From Bacillus haynesii (GTDB taxonomy: Bacteria > Bacillota > Bacilli > Bacillales > Bacillaceae): a stretch of DNA of 64,000 nt. Of this stretch, positions 7,733 through 16,342 are shown in pieces (the stretch's first letter is position 1; each line of letters begins with the position of its first letter). The notes under the pieces were generated by a model that searched no databases, was not told the DNA's origin, and was given only the letters and a program-made list of their open reading frames with translations. The stretch is taken from NCBI RefSeq assembly GCF_001969855.1, contig NZ_MRBL01000007.1:248001-312000 (forward strand), given 5' to 3'. The position numbers were made by a program, and so were the translations under genes.

Positions 7733-8749
7733 GTGAAAGCTGCGGTGATGACGAAGCCTTTTTCGATCGAATTTCGCGACATTCCGCGTCCCGAACCGGC
7801 CAACGGCGAAGTCCTTGTCAAGGTAAAGGCCGCCGGGATTTGCGGCAGTGATGTGCATTTTTACGACGGCTCAAATCCATATGCACAGTACCCTCAGATC
7901 TTTGGCCATGAGCTTGCAGGCATCATTGAAAAAACGGGGGCCGGTGTGAAGGAGCGATCCGCAGGCGAACGGGTCGTAATTGAACCGGCTATTCCGTGCG
8001 GAGGCTGCTACCCTTGTCGGAAAGAGAGAACAAACGCCTGTGTGAACATCGATATGATCGGGTCGGTTCGCAGAGGAGGGTTCGCTGATTTTATCATTGT
8101 TCCGGAAACGCATGTCCATCCGATTCCTGAGCAAATGGATTTTGCAACCGCCGCGTTGTGCGAGCCGTTTTCAATCGGAGCGCAGGCGGTTCGGCGGGCA
8201 GATATTCAAACAGGCGAAACGATTGTCATATTGGGAATGGGTCCGATCGGGTTGACGGTTTTGGCACAGATTAAAAAGCATTTTGACGTCCGTGTAATCG
8301 CTGTTGATCCAGTACGGGAAAGGCTTGAGCTTGCCAAGGCATTCGGTGCGGATGCCGTTATTCGGCCTGGTGAAGAGGATGCCGAGCAAATGATTCTGAA
8401 GCTGACAGACGGAGAAGGAGCGGGGATTGTGTTCGAAGCAGCCGGGATTCCCGCGACGATTGAGCAATCAATCCGTTTGGCAGCTGCCGCCGGGCGCATT
8501 GTCATTGTCGGCTTAACGGGTAAGAATGTGACGATTCCGGGCCTTCTTCTCACAAAGAAAGATATTGAAATTTATGGAACAAAACATAGCGTCAATCAAT
8601 TTCCCGGCGTTATTCAATTTTTGAATGAAAACCCTGAAATAGCCCGGGCTTTTGTCACTGAGATCATGCCTTTTATGGAAATAGAAGAGGCGTTGAAAAA
8701 AGCGAAAAACTGTCCCCATCAGGTCACAAAGATCATTTTATCTTATTGA
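7733..8749 (+). CDS. Zinc-dependent alcohol/sugar-acid dehydrogenase (MDR family)
   Basis: 338 residues from GTG 7733 (AAAGGAGTGGTGAT before it). This is a medium-chain zinc dehydrogenase: GICGSDVHFY (catalytic Cys near 38), FGHELAG (His near 60), four-Cys structural zinc loop CGGCYPCRKERTNAC (about 88-102), and Rossmann motif ILGMGPIGLT (about 165). The closest functional types are RspB/LgoD-like oxidoreductases acting on L-gulonate or L-galactonate. It is the first enzyme of a six-gene cluster with UxuA and a fructuronate reductase, so oxidation of an aldonate to a ketouronate is likely. The exact substrate is open. Confidence 0.75.
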   Translation: MKAAVMTKPFSIEFRDIPRPEPANGEVLVKVKAAGICGSDVHFYDGSNPYAQYPQIFGHELAGIIEKTGAGVKERSAGERVVIEPAIPCGGCYPCRKERTNACVNIDMIGSVRRGGFADFIIVPETHVHPIPEQMDFATAALCEPFSIGAQAVRRADIQTGETIVILGMGPIGLTVLAQIKKHFDVRVIAVDPVRERLELAKAFGADAVIRPGEEDAEQMILKLTDGEGAGIVFEAAGIPATIEQSIRLAAAAGRIVIVGLTGKNVTIPGLLLTKKDIEIYGTKHSVNQFPGVIQFLNENPEIARAFVTEIMPFMEIEEALKKAKNCPHQVTKIILSY

Positions 8750-8769
8750 ATCGGTGAGGAGGAAGTGTG

Positions 8770-9867
8770 ATGAAAATGGTTTTCAGATGGTATGGAGAAG
8801 GAAACGACTCCGTCACCCTTGAGCAGATCAGGCAGATTCCCGGTGTAGAGGGAATCGTTTGGGCGCTTCATCATCAGCCGCCAGGTGAAGAATGGCCATT
8901 GGAAGAAATTTTAGAAGTGAAGCGGCAATGTGAACAGCACGGTTTTCACATTGAGGTTGTTGAAAGCGTTAACATCCATGAGGACATTAAGCTCGGGCTG
9001 CCGACGAGAGATCTGTATATTGAAAAATACAAGCGAACGATTGAAAATTTGGCCAAAGCCGGCGTAAAAGTGATCTGCTATAATTTTATGCCTGTATTTG
9101 ACTGGCTGCGGACCGATTTGTATAAAAAGGCTGCAGACGGTTCCACCGCTCTGTTTTATGAGCACGCAAAGGTGCACACAATCGACCCTTTTGCGCTTGT
9201 CGATCAAATCGCCAATCACCCCGAATTCACGATGCCCGGCTGGGAACCGGAGCGGCTGGAGCATCTCACAAGGCTGTTTGAAGCCTATCAAAATGTGACG
9301 GAGGAGGATCTGTGGAGCCATCTTCACTATTTTCTTGAACGCATCATTCCAACCGCCGCACGCTGCGGAATCAAAATGGCGATCCATCCCGATGATCCGC
9401 CGTGGCCGGTTTTCGGACTCCCGCGCATCATGACTTCAGGAGAAAGCATCGGGCGGCTGCTTCAGCTTGTCGATCATCCGGCGAATGGCGTAACACTGTG
9501 CAGCGGTTCATTGGGCGTCAACCCCGAAAACGATCTTTCCGCGATGATCCATGCGTATGCCGACCGGATTCCATTTGCCCATATCCGAAATGTCAAAGTC
9601 TATGAAAACGGCGATTTTATCGAAACATCGCACAGAACAAAAGATGGCACCGTTGACATTTGCGGGATTGTCAAAGCCTATCATGAAACGGGCTTTTCAG
9701 GCTATGTGCGTCCGGATCACGGCCGCCACATCTGGGATGAAAAGTGCAGGCCCGGCTACGGTCTGTATGACAGGGCGCTCGGTATCATGTATTTATGGGG
9801 CATATGGGATTCGCTTAATAGAGAAAAACGGGAGGCTTCACAATGCTTGAAATCCATGAAAATTTAG
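8770..9867 (+). CDS. uxuA: D-mannonate dehydratase
   Basis: 365 residues from ATG 8770 (GTG 8767 is possible; GAGGAGG at 8756-8762). The protein starts MKMVFRWYGEGNDSVTLEQI and contains the typical UxuA blocks VICYNFMPVFDWLRTDL, MAIHPDDPPWPVFGLPRI, LCSGSLG, and FAHIRNVK near the C-terminus, in a TIM-barrel of the family's usual length. The conserved Cys, His and Asp in these blocks bind the metal ion. It dehydrates D-mannonate to 2-keto-3-deoxygluconate in the hexuronate pathway. The 3' end overlaps the SDR gene by 25 bases, indicating translational coupling. Confidence 0.92.
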   Translation: MKMVFRWYGEGNDSVTLEQIRQIPGVEGIVWALHHQPPGEEWPLEEILEVKRQCEQHGFHIEVVESVNIHEDIKLGLPTRDLYIEKYKRTIENLAKAGVKVICYNFMPVFDWLRTDLYKKAADGSTALFYEHAKVHTIDPFALVDQIANHPEFTMPGWEPERLEHLTRLFEAYQNVTEEDLWSHLHYFLERIIPTAARCGIKMAIHPDDPPWPVFGLPRIMTSGESIGRLLQLVDHPANGVTLCSGSLGVNPENDLSAMIHAYADRIPFAHIRNVKVYENGDFIETSHRTKDGTVDICGIVKAYHETGFSGYVRPDHGRHIWDEKCRPGYGLYDRALGIMYLWGIWDSLNREKREASQCLKSMKI

Positions 9868-10691
9868 CGGGAAAAACTGCGGTCATCACAGGCGGCAGCG
9901 GGGTGCTTTGCGGCGCGATGGCGAGAGAGCTCGGCCGCCAGGGTATGAATGTTGCCATTCTTAATCGAACCGTTGAAAAAGGAGAACTCGTGGCCGAAGC
10001 TATTCGAAAAGCCGGCGGCGCAGCGATTGCCGTTGAGTGTGATGTCATCAATCAACGAAGCGTTGAACAGGCGAAACGCGTTGTGGCCGACCGATTCGGC
10101 GGCTGTGATCTATTGGTGAACGGGGCCGGCGGCAATCACCCCAATGGCACGACATCAGATGAAACATTCAACTCCGAGCACCTCTTCCAGGACAACATCA
10201 AGACATTGTTTGATCTGAACTGCGATGATGTCGGTTCTGTTCTCAATTTAAACTTCCTCGGTTCTTTCATTCCAACACAGCAATTTGCAAAAATGATGCT
10301 GAATCAAAAAGGGGCATCTGTGATCAATATTTCTTCAATGAGCGCTCAAACTCCGATGACGAAAGTGCCTGCATACAGCGCGGCGAAAGCGGGCATCGAC
10401 AATTTTACGAAATGGCTGGCCGTCTATCTGGCCGAAACGGGGATCAGAGTCAACGCCATTGCTCCGGGATTTTTCTTAACCAATCAAAATGAACGGCTTC
10501 TGCTTGATCAAAACGGCGAATTTACCGATAGAGCAAAGAAGATCATCTCTCACACCCCGATGAAGCGTTTCGGCAAACCGGAAGATTTGCTGGGGACGCT
10601 GCTTTGGCTGGCGGATGAGAATATGTCCGGGTTTGTTACCGGCATAACAGTGCCGGTAGATGGCGGATTTACGGCTTATGCCGGTGTCTAA
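9843..10691 (+). CDS. SDR oxidoreductase, fructuronate reductase type (YjmF/UxuB-like)
   Basis: 282 residues from ATG 9843 with GGGAGG before it, overlapping uxuA. This is a classical short-chain dehydrogenase: nucleotide-binding TGGSGVLCG (residues 16-24), NGAGG at 93-97, catalytic Ser in INISSMS (near 165), Y178 and K182 in YSAAK, and a PVDGGF ending. Paired with uxuA it corresponds to B. subtilis yjmF, which reduces D-fructuronate to D-mannonate with NAD(P)H. The enzyme family call is certain; the substrate rests on the tight coupling to uxuA. Confidence 0.85.
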   Translation: MLEIHENLAGKTAVITGGSGVLCGAMARELGRQGMNVAILNRTVEKGELVAEAIRKAGGAAIAVECDVINQRSVEQAKRVVADRFGGCDLLVNGAGGNHPNGTTSDETFNSEHLFQDNIKTLFDLNCDDVGSVLNLNFLGSFIPTQQFAKMMLNQKGASVINISSMSAQTPMTKVPAYSAAKAGIDNFTKWLAVYLAETGIRVNAIAPGFFLTNQNERLLLDQNGEFTDRAKKIISHTPMKRFGKPEDLLGTLLWLADENMSGFVTGITVPVDGGFTAYAGV

Positions 10692-10717
10692 AAACGCGAT
10701 AAAGGGGAGGCCGGTAC

Positions 10718-11731
10718 ATGAAGCAGATTGTGTGTGAAAAGCCTTATCATTTTAAAATGACGGATGTGAAAATGCCGGAACTAAAGGATGGGGAAGCATT
10801 GGTCCGCATCAAACGGATCGGAATTTGCGGGACGGATTTTCACGCTTATTGCGGAAGACAGCCTTTTTTCTCTTATCCAAGAGTGCTCGGACACGAACTG
10901 TCAGGTGAAATTGTCAGCATCGATGATACCGGCGGAACGCTCAAGCCGGGCGATCAAGTGTCAATTATTCCTTATTTGGAATGCGGGACATGCATCGCCT
11001 GCCGGAACGGCCGGCCCAACTGCTGCGTGGATCTGAACGTCCTCGGTGTCCATACAGACGGGGGAATGCGGGAATACATAAACATTCCGGCAGACCACCT
11101 GCTGAAAACAGAAGGACTGACGCTCAGCGAAGCCGCCGTCGTTGAATGTTTGAGCATCGGCGCCCACGCTGCAGAAAGGGCAAATATCAAAAAAGGGGAA
11201 ACGGCGCTTGTCGTTGGAGCGGGGCCCATCGGGTTCAGCGTGATGAAATTCGCAAAATTGAAGGGGGCGAAAGTCATCGCGATGGATGTTAGAACAGAGC
11301 GCCTCACATTTAGCCGCGAATGGGCTGAAGCCGATGAAGTTGTATTAGCGGGAGAACATGCGGCAGATGAGATCAAACGGTTGACGAACGGAGACTTTCC
11401 GACGGCTGTCTTTGACGCGACAGGGCACCTTGCATCGATGAACAGCGCTTATCAGTACGCCGCACACGGGGGACGGCTGATCTATGTCGGACTGGTCAAT
11501 GGCCATCTGGCCATGCCCGATCCTGAAATCCACAAGCGGGAGCTGACGATTTTATCCAGCCGCAACGCATTAAAAAGCGATTTTGAGTCGGTGATGAAAG
11601 CCATCAGGGATGGCGGAGCAGATGCGAACCGGTTTGTGACCGGACAGATGGCGTTCCGCGATGTTGTTGACAGATTTCAATCAGCACTTGCTCCGGAAAC
11701 CAATCCTGTGAAAGTGTTGATCCATCTGTAA
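10718..11731 (+). CDS. Zinc dehydrogenase, L-galactonate 5-dehydrogenase-like (YjmD/LgoD type)
   Basis: 337 residues from ATG 10718 with AAAGGGGAGG. MDR zinc dehydrogenase with GICGTDFHAYCGRQPFF, RVLGHELSG, structural-zinc Cys loop CGTCIACRNGRPNCC, VVGAGPIGF Rossmann motif, and a late DPEIHKRELTILSSRNA block. These blocks are close to E. coli LgoD (L-galactonate to D-tagaturonate) and to B. subtilis YjmD, which lies next to uxuA there. It differs clearly from the first dehydrogenase of this operon, so the cluster may serve two epimeric aldonates. The function is inferred from resemblance. Confidence 0.78.
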   Translation: MKQIVCEKPYHFKMTDVKMPELKDGEALVRIKRIGICGTDFHAYCGRQPFFSYPRVLGHELSGEIVSIDDTGGTLKPGDQVSIIPYLECGTCIACRNGRPNCCVDLNVLGVHTDGGMREYINIPADHLLKTEGLTLSEAAVVECLSIGAHAAERANIKKGETALVVGAGPIGFSVMKFAKLKGAKVIAMDVRTERLTFSREWAEADEVVLAGEHAADEIKRLTNGDFPTAVFDATGHLASMNSAYQYAAHGGRLIYVGLVNGHLAMPDPEIHKRELTILSSRNALKSDFESVMKAIRDGGADANRFVTGQMAFRDVVDRFQSALAPETNPVKVLIHL

Positions 11732-11743
11732 GATCGTACGAAA

Positions 11744-11757
11744 TGAAAGCGTTTTCT
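11744..11757. promoter_or_regulatory. CcpA (cre) site upstream of exuT-like gene
   Basis: TGAAAGCGTTTTCT fits the cre consensus TGWAARCGYTWNCW at all 14 positions. It lies in the 51-base gap before the transporter gene, so glucose would repress uptake of the hexuronate either at a local promoter or as a roadblock. Confidence 0.7.
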
Positions 11758-11782
11758 AAATTTGGAAAGAGGGGGGTTGCCC

Positions 11783-13054
11783 ATGTTTTCAAACGGCCGC
11801 GGGTTTGTCATCGTGATGCTTTTTTTGGCGGGAGTGATTAATTATTTGGATCGTTCAGCATTGTCTGTCGCTGCTCCTTTTATTCAGGAAGATTTGAACA
11901 TACGTCCGTCGCAGATGGGCATGCTGTTCAGCAGTTTTTTCATCGGATATGCCATCTTTAATTTTATCGGCGGCTGGGCATCAGACAAATACGGAGCGAA
12001 ACATACGCTGTCGGCTGCAATGGTCGTATGGTCGGTTTTCAGCGGCGCCATTGCACTGACCTATAATTTCGTTTCACTGTTCATCATCCGCGTCATTTTC
12101 GGCATGGGGGAAGGTCCGCTGTCAGCAGCAACGAGCAAGTCGGTCAACAATTGGTTTCCGCAAAAAGAAAGAGCAAGGGCGCTCGGCATGACGATGTGCG
12201 GAACGCCGCTCGGCGGAGCCATTTCAGGTCCGATCGTCGGATTGATCGCCATCCATTGGGGGTGGAAAGCTTCCTTTGTGTTGATCATGATCATCGGGCT
12301 TGTCTGGACTTGGTTCTGGATGAAATTCATGAAAGATAAGCCGGACGATTCCCGCAGTTTGTCCCCTGAAAAAGAAGCGCGTCCGAAAAAGGACACCGGC
12401 ATCCCGCTTTCTTTTTATTTGAAGCAGCCGACCGTGCTGTTTACAGCGTTCGCATTCTTTTCCTATAACTATATTTTGTTCTTTTTCTTAACGTGGTTTC
12501 CGAGCTATTTAACGACAGCCCGGGGGCTGAGCATTCACGATATGAGCGTTGCAACGATTATACCGTGGGTTGTCGGATTTCTGGGTCTTGCGCTTGGGGG
12601 ATTTATTTCAGATTATCTGTTCAAGCTGACGGGCAAACAGATGTTTTCAAGAAAAGCCGTGCTTGTATGCTGCCTTTTGGCTGCGGCGGTATGCATTGGA
12701 TTTGCCGGGCTTGTCACTACCGCGTTTGGAGCTGTTGCACTTGTCGCACTATCGGTTTTCTTTTTGTATTTGACCGGCATCACCTACTGGGCGATTATAC
12801 AGGATATCGTTCATCCGGACAGGGTCGGGGGCGTGAGCGGATTCATGCACTTTCTTGCCAATACGTCCGGCATAATCGGTCCAACGGTTACAGGGTACAT
12901 CGTCGAGTACACCGGGGCTTTCACAAGCGCTTTTTTGCTTGCGGGAGGGCTGGCGGTGGCAGGTTCTATTTGCGTCGCTTTGTTTGTGAAACCGATACGT
13001 TCTGAAAAGCTGCCTCAACCTGTTGGAGAAGGCGGACAGGGGCATACTTTATGA
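11783..13054 (+). CDS. Hexuronate/aldonate MFS transporter (ExuT family)
   Basis: 423 residues from ATG 11783 (GGAAAGAGGGGGG before it; the upstream in-frame TTG lies in the ribosome site). Twelve membrane segments; the first is followed by VINYLDRSALSVAAPF, the anion:cation symporter signature. The loop motif GWASDKYGAKHT and the INYLDR block are typical of ExuT/GudP/LgoT transporters. A charged central loop (about 190-215) separates two six-helix halves. It closes the uronate operon, equivalent to exuT after yjmF in B. subtilis. The substrate is probably a hexuronate or aldonate. Confidence 0.82.
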   Translation: MFSNGRGFVIVMLFLAGVINYLDRSALSVAAPFIQEDLNIRPSQMGMLFSSFFIGYAIFNFIGGWASDKYGAKHTLSAAMVVWSVFSGAIALTYNFVSLFIIRVIFGMGEGPLSAATSKSVNNWFPQKERARALGMTMCGTPLGGAISGPIVGLIAIHWGWKASFVLIMIIGLVWTWFWMKFMKDKPDDSRSLSPEKEARPKKDTGIPLSFYLKQPTVLFTAFAFFSYNYILFFFLTWFPSYLTTARGLSIHDMSVATIIPWVVGFLGLALGGFISDYLFKLTGKQMFSRKAVLVCCLLAAAVCIGFAGLVTTAFGAVALVALSVFFLYLTGITYWAIIQDIVHPDRVGGVSGFMHFLANTSGIIGPTVTGYIVEYTGAFTSAFLLAGGLAVAGSICVALFVKPIRSEKLPQPVGEGGQGHTL

Positions 13055-13085
13055 TGCGAAGGATGCTGCTCGGGATATGAAAATA

Positions 13086-13111
13086 CCCCCCTTCTCAGCA
13101 GAGAAGGAGGG
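13086..13111. terminator. Hairpin between exuT-like gene and spoIIS
   Basis: CCCCTTCTC-AGCA-GAGAAGGaGG stem-loop between the converging exuT-like and spoIISC genes. Neither side has a long T run; the minus side has GGTATTTT. It probably serves both directions weakly. Confidence 0.5.
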
Positions 13112-13125
13112 TGAAAGTGCAAGCT

Positions 13126-13257
13126 TCACGGTTTGTTTTTTCTTCTGTTCAGCGTTTTAATGATTTTCTCGCTTCTTCTTCTGAGAAGAGAGGTATAGTC
13201 TGACAGGCCAAATTTTGCGAAATCGACGTGTTTGACTTGTTTTTTCAGTTTTTTCAC
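13126..13257 (-). CDS. spoIISC: Small basic protein, SpoIISC candidate
   Basis: 43 codons from GTG 13257 to TGA 13126-13128. The start is preceded by an AGGTGAT ribosome site. The peptide VKKLKKQVKHVDFAKFGLSD continues to a helical, very basic end (LLRRRSEKIIKTLNRRKNKP). It lies 95 bases downstream of spoIISB on the same strand. In B. subtilis a third small gene, spoIISC (about 45 residues), follows spoIISB and encodes a second antitoxin of the SpoIIS system. Size, position and strand agree, but I could not compare the sequences directly. Confidence 0.6.
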   Translation of the reverse strand: MKKLKKQVKHVDFAKFGLSDYTSLLRRRSEKIIKTLNRRKNKP

Positions 13258-13325
13258 AGCATCACCTAATTCAGCGCTTTTAGTTGATTGGTTTATTGTA
13301 TGTATGAAACGGGAAAACGGAATAA

Positions 13326-13348
13326 GGACGGGAGAAATTTTCCCGTCC
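13326..13348 (-). terminator. Hairpin after spoIISB
   Basis: Perfect GGACGGGA/TCCCGTCC stem with a short loop directly downstream of the spoIISB stop on the minus strand, followed by TTATT. It may separate spoIISAB from the spoIISC candidate. Confidence 0.6.
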
Positions 13349-13352
13349 TCGT

Positions 13353-13526
13353 TTAAGCTTTTTTTCTTTTATACTCGCCGATCAGCCGTTCGTTTTGCCG
13401 GAAAATCCGTTCGGTATGGGGGCTGACTTCGTATTTCGCGATATTGGTTTTGGATTGCTTTTTAAACATTTTAAAGGCGAGGCGCTTTTTTGCGGTTTCC
13501 TGGTCTTGCTGAAAAGCAGGTTCCAT
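13353..13526 (-). CDS. spoIISB: Antitoxin SpoIISB
   Basis: 57 codons starting at ATG 13526, overlapping the spoIISA stop codon by one base (TGATG). The peptide MEPAFQQDQETAKKRLAFKM ends in VSPHTERIF...ERLIGEYKRKKA, which matches the B. subtilis SpoIISB pattern (56 residues, SPHTARIF and LIDEYKRKKA). SpoIISB is an unfolded basic peptide that wraps around the cytoplasmic domain of SpoIISA and neutralises it. The overlap gives translational coupling and keeps toxin and antitoxin amounts matched. Confidence 0.9.
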   Translation of the reverse strand: MEPAFQQDQETAKKRLAFKMFKKQSKTNIAKYEVSPHTERIFRQNERLIGEYKRKKA

Positions 13527-14272
13527 CAGTTGTCACCTTCCTCTTCGTTTGGTAGCAGAAGATCATAGATGCTTGTTAAAGAAGTAAACAGGAGATAATC
13601 AAATTCTGTGACAAGGTCTTCTGAGGTTAACTTCATGACATAGTCAAAATCGTGGATGGAAAAAGGAATGAGGACCATTTTTCCGTTTTCTTCATAATAA
13701 ACGTCTTTGCGCTCAAGCTTTTCTTGAACATCGAACCGGTTTTCCATATGCTCAAGCAAATGATCCTTGCTTTCTTCTGAATTATATTCGCAAAGTGCAG
13801 CGGATATATTCATTTTTTCGGCAAACCGTTTGATGAGCTTTTCGATGCCTTCTGCATACGCTTCTATACTTCCATAATAGATGTGGATCGGTTCGTTTTT
13901 CAATAGGTATTGAAACGTTTTCAGCCTGTTTTGATATGTGTGGAGGAGGTCGTTGTTTTCTTCGAGAAGCATTCTTGTGTCTGTCGCGAGTTCGGAGCTG
14001 CCGAGCTTTTTAAAGTAGGCGTTTAAGAAAATAAAAGCGTCTGTCAGCGTGAAAAAAACGGCAACGATCAGGTAATGAAGCGGGTTCGTGAAAATCGACT
14101 GCGGATCGTGAGTCCAATAAATCACGGCGCCGATAACATAAAGCAGGTACCACGTTTTTCGGATGGCGACCGTTTTTTCGGTGAGCTTTTTTTCAAAACG
14201 CCACACGGCAGCCACGTACAGAGCCAGCGCCAAAACAATGAGCCAAACAAGGAATTGATAAAATAGCAGCAT
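13526..14272 (-). CDS. spoIISA: Membrane toxin SpoIISA
   Basis: 248 residues, the exact length of B. subtilis SpoIISA. Three membrane helices occupy the N-terminal third (about 3-23, 40-58 and 65-85). A soluble cytoplasmic GAF/PAS-like domain follows (about 105-240, with IHIYYGSIEAYAEGIEKLI and MVLIPFSIHDFDYVM). The toxin damages the membrane and kills when not bound by SpoIISB. In B. subtilis it is expressed during sporulation and lies beside PBSX, the same setting as here apart from the inserted uronate operon. Confidence 0.92.
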   Translation of the reverse strand: MLLFYQFLVWLIVLALALYVAAVWRFEKKLTEKTVAIRKTWYLLYVIGAVIYWTHDPQSIFTNPLHYLIVAVFFTLTDAFIFLNAYFKKLGSSELATDTRMLLEENNDLLHTYQNRLKTFQYLLKNEPIHIYYGSIEAYAEGIEKLIKRFAEKMNISAALCEYNSEESKDHLLEHMENRFDVQEKLERKDVYYEENGKMVLIPFSIHDFDYVMKLTSEDLVTEFDYLLFTSLTSIYDLLLPNEEEGDN

Positions 14273-14347
14273 AACTTGTTTCCCTCTTCCCGAGAAATAG
14301 TGCAGTTCCTATTCTATTGTTATGCCGGCTTTCTTTTAAACATGAAA

Positions 14348-14374
14348 ACTCCCGTCCTAGATTCGGACGGGAGT
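14348..14374 (-). terminator. Terminator of pit
   Basis: Perfect 10-bp stem ACTCCCGTCC/GGACGGGAGT followed on the minus strand by TTTTCATG, 7 bases after the pit stop. It separates ykaA-pit from spoIISA. Confidence 0.75.
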
Positions 14375-14381
14375 GTGCTGA

Positions 14382-15380
14382 TTAAAAGAATAAATCAAGT
14401 ATGAAATAGGCAAATGCACCGATGGTTGCCGAAATGGGAAGGGTAATGACCCATGTGATCAACATCCGCTTTGCGGTGCCCCAGTTTACGCCTTTCACCC
14501 GGTGGGAAGCACCCACACCTAAAATGGATGAAGAAATGACGTGTGTCGTGCTGACAGGCAAATGGACGATCGTCGCACCAAAGATGATGAGGGCTCCCGT
14601 CAAATCTGCAGAGACACCATTGACGGGACGGATCTTCATGATTTTTCCGCCGACGGTTTTGATGATTTTCCAGCCGCCGACAGATGTTCCGAGGCCCATG
14701 GCCGTGGCGCATGCAAACTGCACCCAGAACGGGATGTCGGTTGTACTGTGCAAGTTACCCGCAATTAAAGCCATCGTAATGATACCCATCGCTTTCTGTG
14801 CATCGTTCGTGCCGTGCGTATAGGACTGAATGGCAGCTGTCGCGATTTGAACGCGCCGGAACCGCTTATTCGTTTTTGCCAGATTGCTGTTCTTAAAAAT
14901 GACTTTGACGATGCTGTAGATCAAATATCCTAAAACAAACGCCAAAATGGGCGATAATATAAGTGCTTCGATAATTTTAATAAATCCGTGGTATTTAATC
15001 GCGGCGAATCCTTCCGATGCGATGACAGCTCCGGCAATCGCTCCGATGATCGCGTGGGATGAGCTGCTGGGAATGCCGAAATACCAGGTCACTAGGTTCC
15101 ATGTAATGCCGGCGATAAGAGCTGCAAGGATCACGACCGATCCGTTTTCCAGCTTGAAAGGGTCGGCGATGTCGCTCGTAATTGTTTTCGCTACGCCTGT
15201 GAACGTCATGGCGCCGGCGAAGTTCATGACAGCGGCCATCATAATGGCGTGCCGTGGTTTTAACGCTTTTGTCGATACCGAGGTGGCGATCGCATTTGCC
15301 GTATCATGAAAGCCGTTGATAAAGTCAAATGCCAAAGCAAAGATGACAATCAATATGGTTAATACAAATAAAAGATCCAT
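14382..15380 (-). CDS. pit: Low-affinity inorganic phosphate transporter Pit
   Basis: 332 residues with GAGGGATTATA before the ATG at 15380. About ten membrane helices. Both PiT signature repeats are visible: FINGFHDTANAIATSVSTKAL (N-terminal) and SYTHGTNDAQKAMGI in the second half, each with the essential Asp/Asn. It takes up phosphate or metal-phosphate with protons. It forms an operon with ykaA, starting 12 bases after it, as in B. subtilis. Confidence 0.93.
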   Translation of the reverse strand: MDLLFVLTILIVIFALAFDFINGFHDTANAIATSVSTKALKPRHAIMMAAVMNFAGAMTFTGVAKTITSDIADPFKLENGSVVILAALIAGITWNLVTWYFGIPSSSSHAIIGAIAGAVIASEGFAAIKYHGFIKIIEALILSPILAFVLGYLIYSIVKVIFKNSNLAKTNKRFRRVQIATAAIQSYTHGTNDAQKAMGIITMALIAGNLHSTTDIPFWVQFACATAMGLGTSVGGWKIIKTVGGKIMKIRPVNGVSADLTGALIIFGATIVHLPVSTTHVISSSILGVGASHRVKGVNWGTAKRMLITWVITLPISATIGAFAYFILDLFF

Positions 15381-15392
15381 TATAATCCCTCG

Positions 15393-16010
15393 TTACGCAT
15401 TTTTCATTATGATGGTTTCTAAATTGTTTGCTACACTTTGGCATGAATCTGCGATTTCTTCAAGCGTCTCATAGATTTCTCTGTACTGGATCACTTTAAT
15501 CGGATCTGTCTCTTTACCGAAAAGATTTTTCAGCGATTTGCGGTGCAGGTTATCGCAGTTATGTTCGTATTCTTTAATTTTAATGGCGTGCGGCTGAATT
15601 TCTTTCAGGCGATTTTCCGCCAGCAATTCAATCGTCACAAGAATTTCTTTTGCGCATTCTCTGATATAGCCGCTGAATTTATCAATATGCTCATCTGAAG
15701 ATGTGATCGAGAATATTTCCATCATGGCTGAAAAGTGCTCGATGCCGTCGAGTACATCATCGAGACTGTTTGTAAGCTGAAGGATGTCCTCGCGTTCGAT
15801 CGGCGTGATAAATGCTTTGTTCAGCTCCTTAATCATCGTATGTACATAATTATCTCCTTTTGTCTCATACTCTTTTAAGGTATCCGCGAATTCTTTAAGG
15901 GTTGTCTGATTCGTCACTTTATAGTTAACAAAATACTCAGCTGTTTCATCTAAATTTTTTGCAATTTCCGTCAAAAGCACGGAAAACTTGTCCTTTTTTC
16001 TTTTCAACAT
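15393..16010 (-). CDS. ykaA: Pit accessory protein YkaA (PhoU-like, DUF47)
   Basis: 205 residues from ATG 16010 (GGAGGGTTACAA before it). A longer upstream frame with low-quality residues is rejected because the shorter start gives the B. subtilis YkaA length. The protein is all helical with the PhoU/DUF47 metal-binding pattern: LTNSLDDVLDGIEHFSAMM near 90-108 and YEHNCDNLHRK near 155-165. DUF47 proteins are encoded with PiT transporters and are thought to regulate them at the membrane. Confidence 0.9.
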   Translation of the reverse strand: MLKRKKDKFSVLLTEIAKNLDETAEYFVNYKVTNQTTLKEFADTLKEYETKGDNYVHTMIKELNKAFITPIEREDILQLTNSLDDVLDGIEHFSAMMEIFSITSSDEHIDKFSGYIRECAKEILVTIELLAENRLKEIQPHAIKIKEYEHNCDNLHRKSLKNLFGKETDPIKVIQYREIYETLEEIADSCQSVANNLETIIMKNA

Positions 16011-16342
16011 TTGTAACCCTCCATTGTTTAAATGAGACAATGCACACATCAAAATATTATATAACTTTTTGTCGAAAAAAAACAGGTGCAGTCGAAAAAA
16101 ACCATTTAATTTTAAAATCTTCACACCTTTTAGTTGGGCGCAAGCACCAGCTGCCATCCGGGATTTTATGATGGTAATAGGCGGTTTCTCCTTTTGTGTC
16201 ATTGTGCCAAAAGAACGGATGACAGGATTTTTTTATGAAATTTGGGAGTTTAGGTTCAAAAAAGTAGAAAATTGAGAGTTTTCCTTATTTTCAGTTCATT
16301 TTCCTGTTATAGTAGTAATAAACTGGAAAGGAAGGTGATCTG
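16011..16342. other. Divergent intergenic region ykaA / ggt
   Basis: About 330 bases without a gene. It holds the two divergent promoters. A TATAGT -10-like box with a TTTTCAGTT stretch upstream lies about 30 bases before the ggt start. Near ykaA the sequence is very A/T-rich with two copies of GTCGAAAAAAA (in 16072-16099). I saw no riboswitch-like structure and no ComA box of the kind described for B. subtilis ggt. Confidence 0.4.

Noticed and set aside
12493..13005. Plus-strand frame of 170 codons within the exuT-like gene
   Set aside because: It is an alternative frame of a clear 12-helix transporter; Cys/Arg-rich composition and no start signal.
13232..13426. Plus-strand frame of 64 codons opposite spoIISB/spoIISC
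   Set aside because: It runs antisense to two small genes with good ribosome sites and resembles nothing known.
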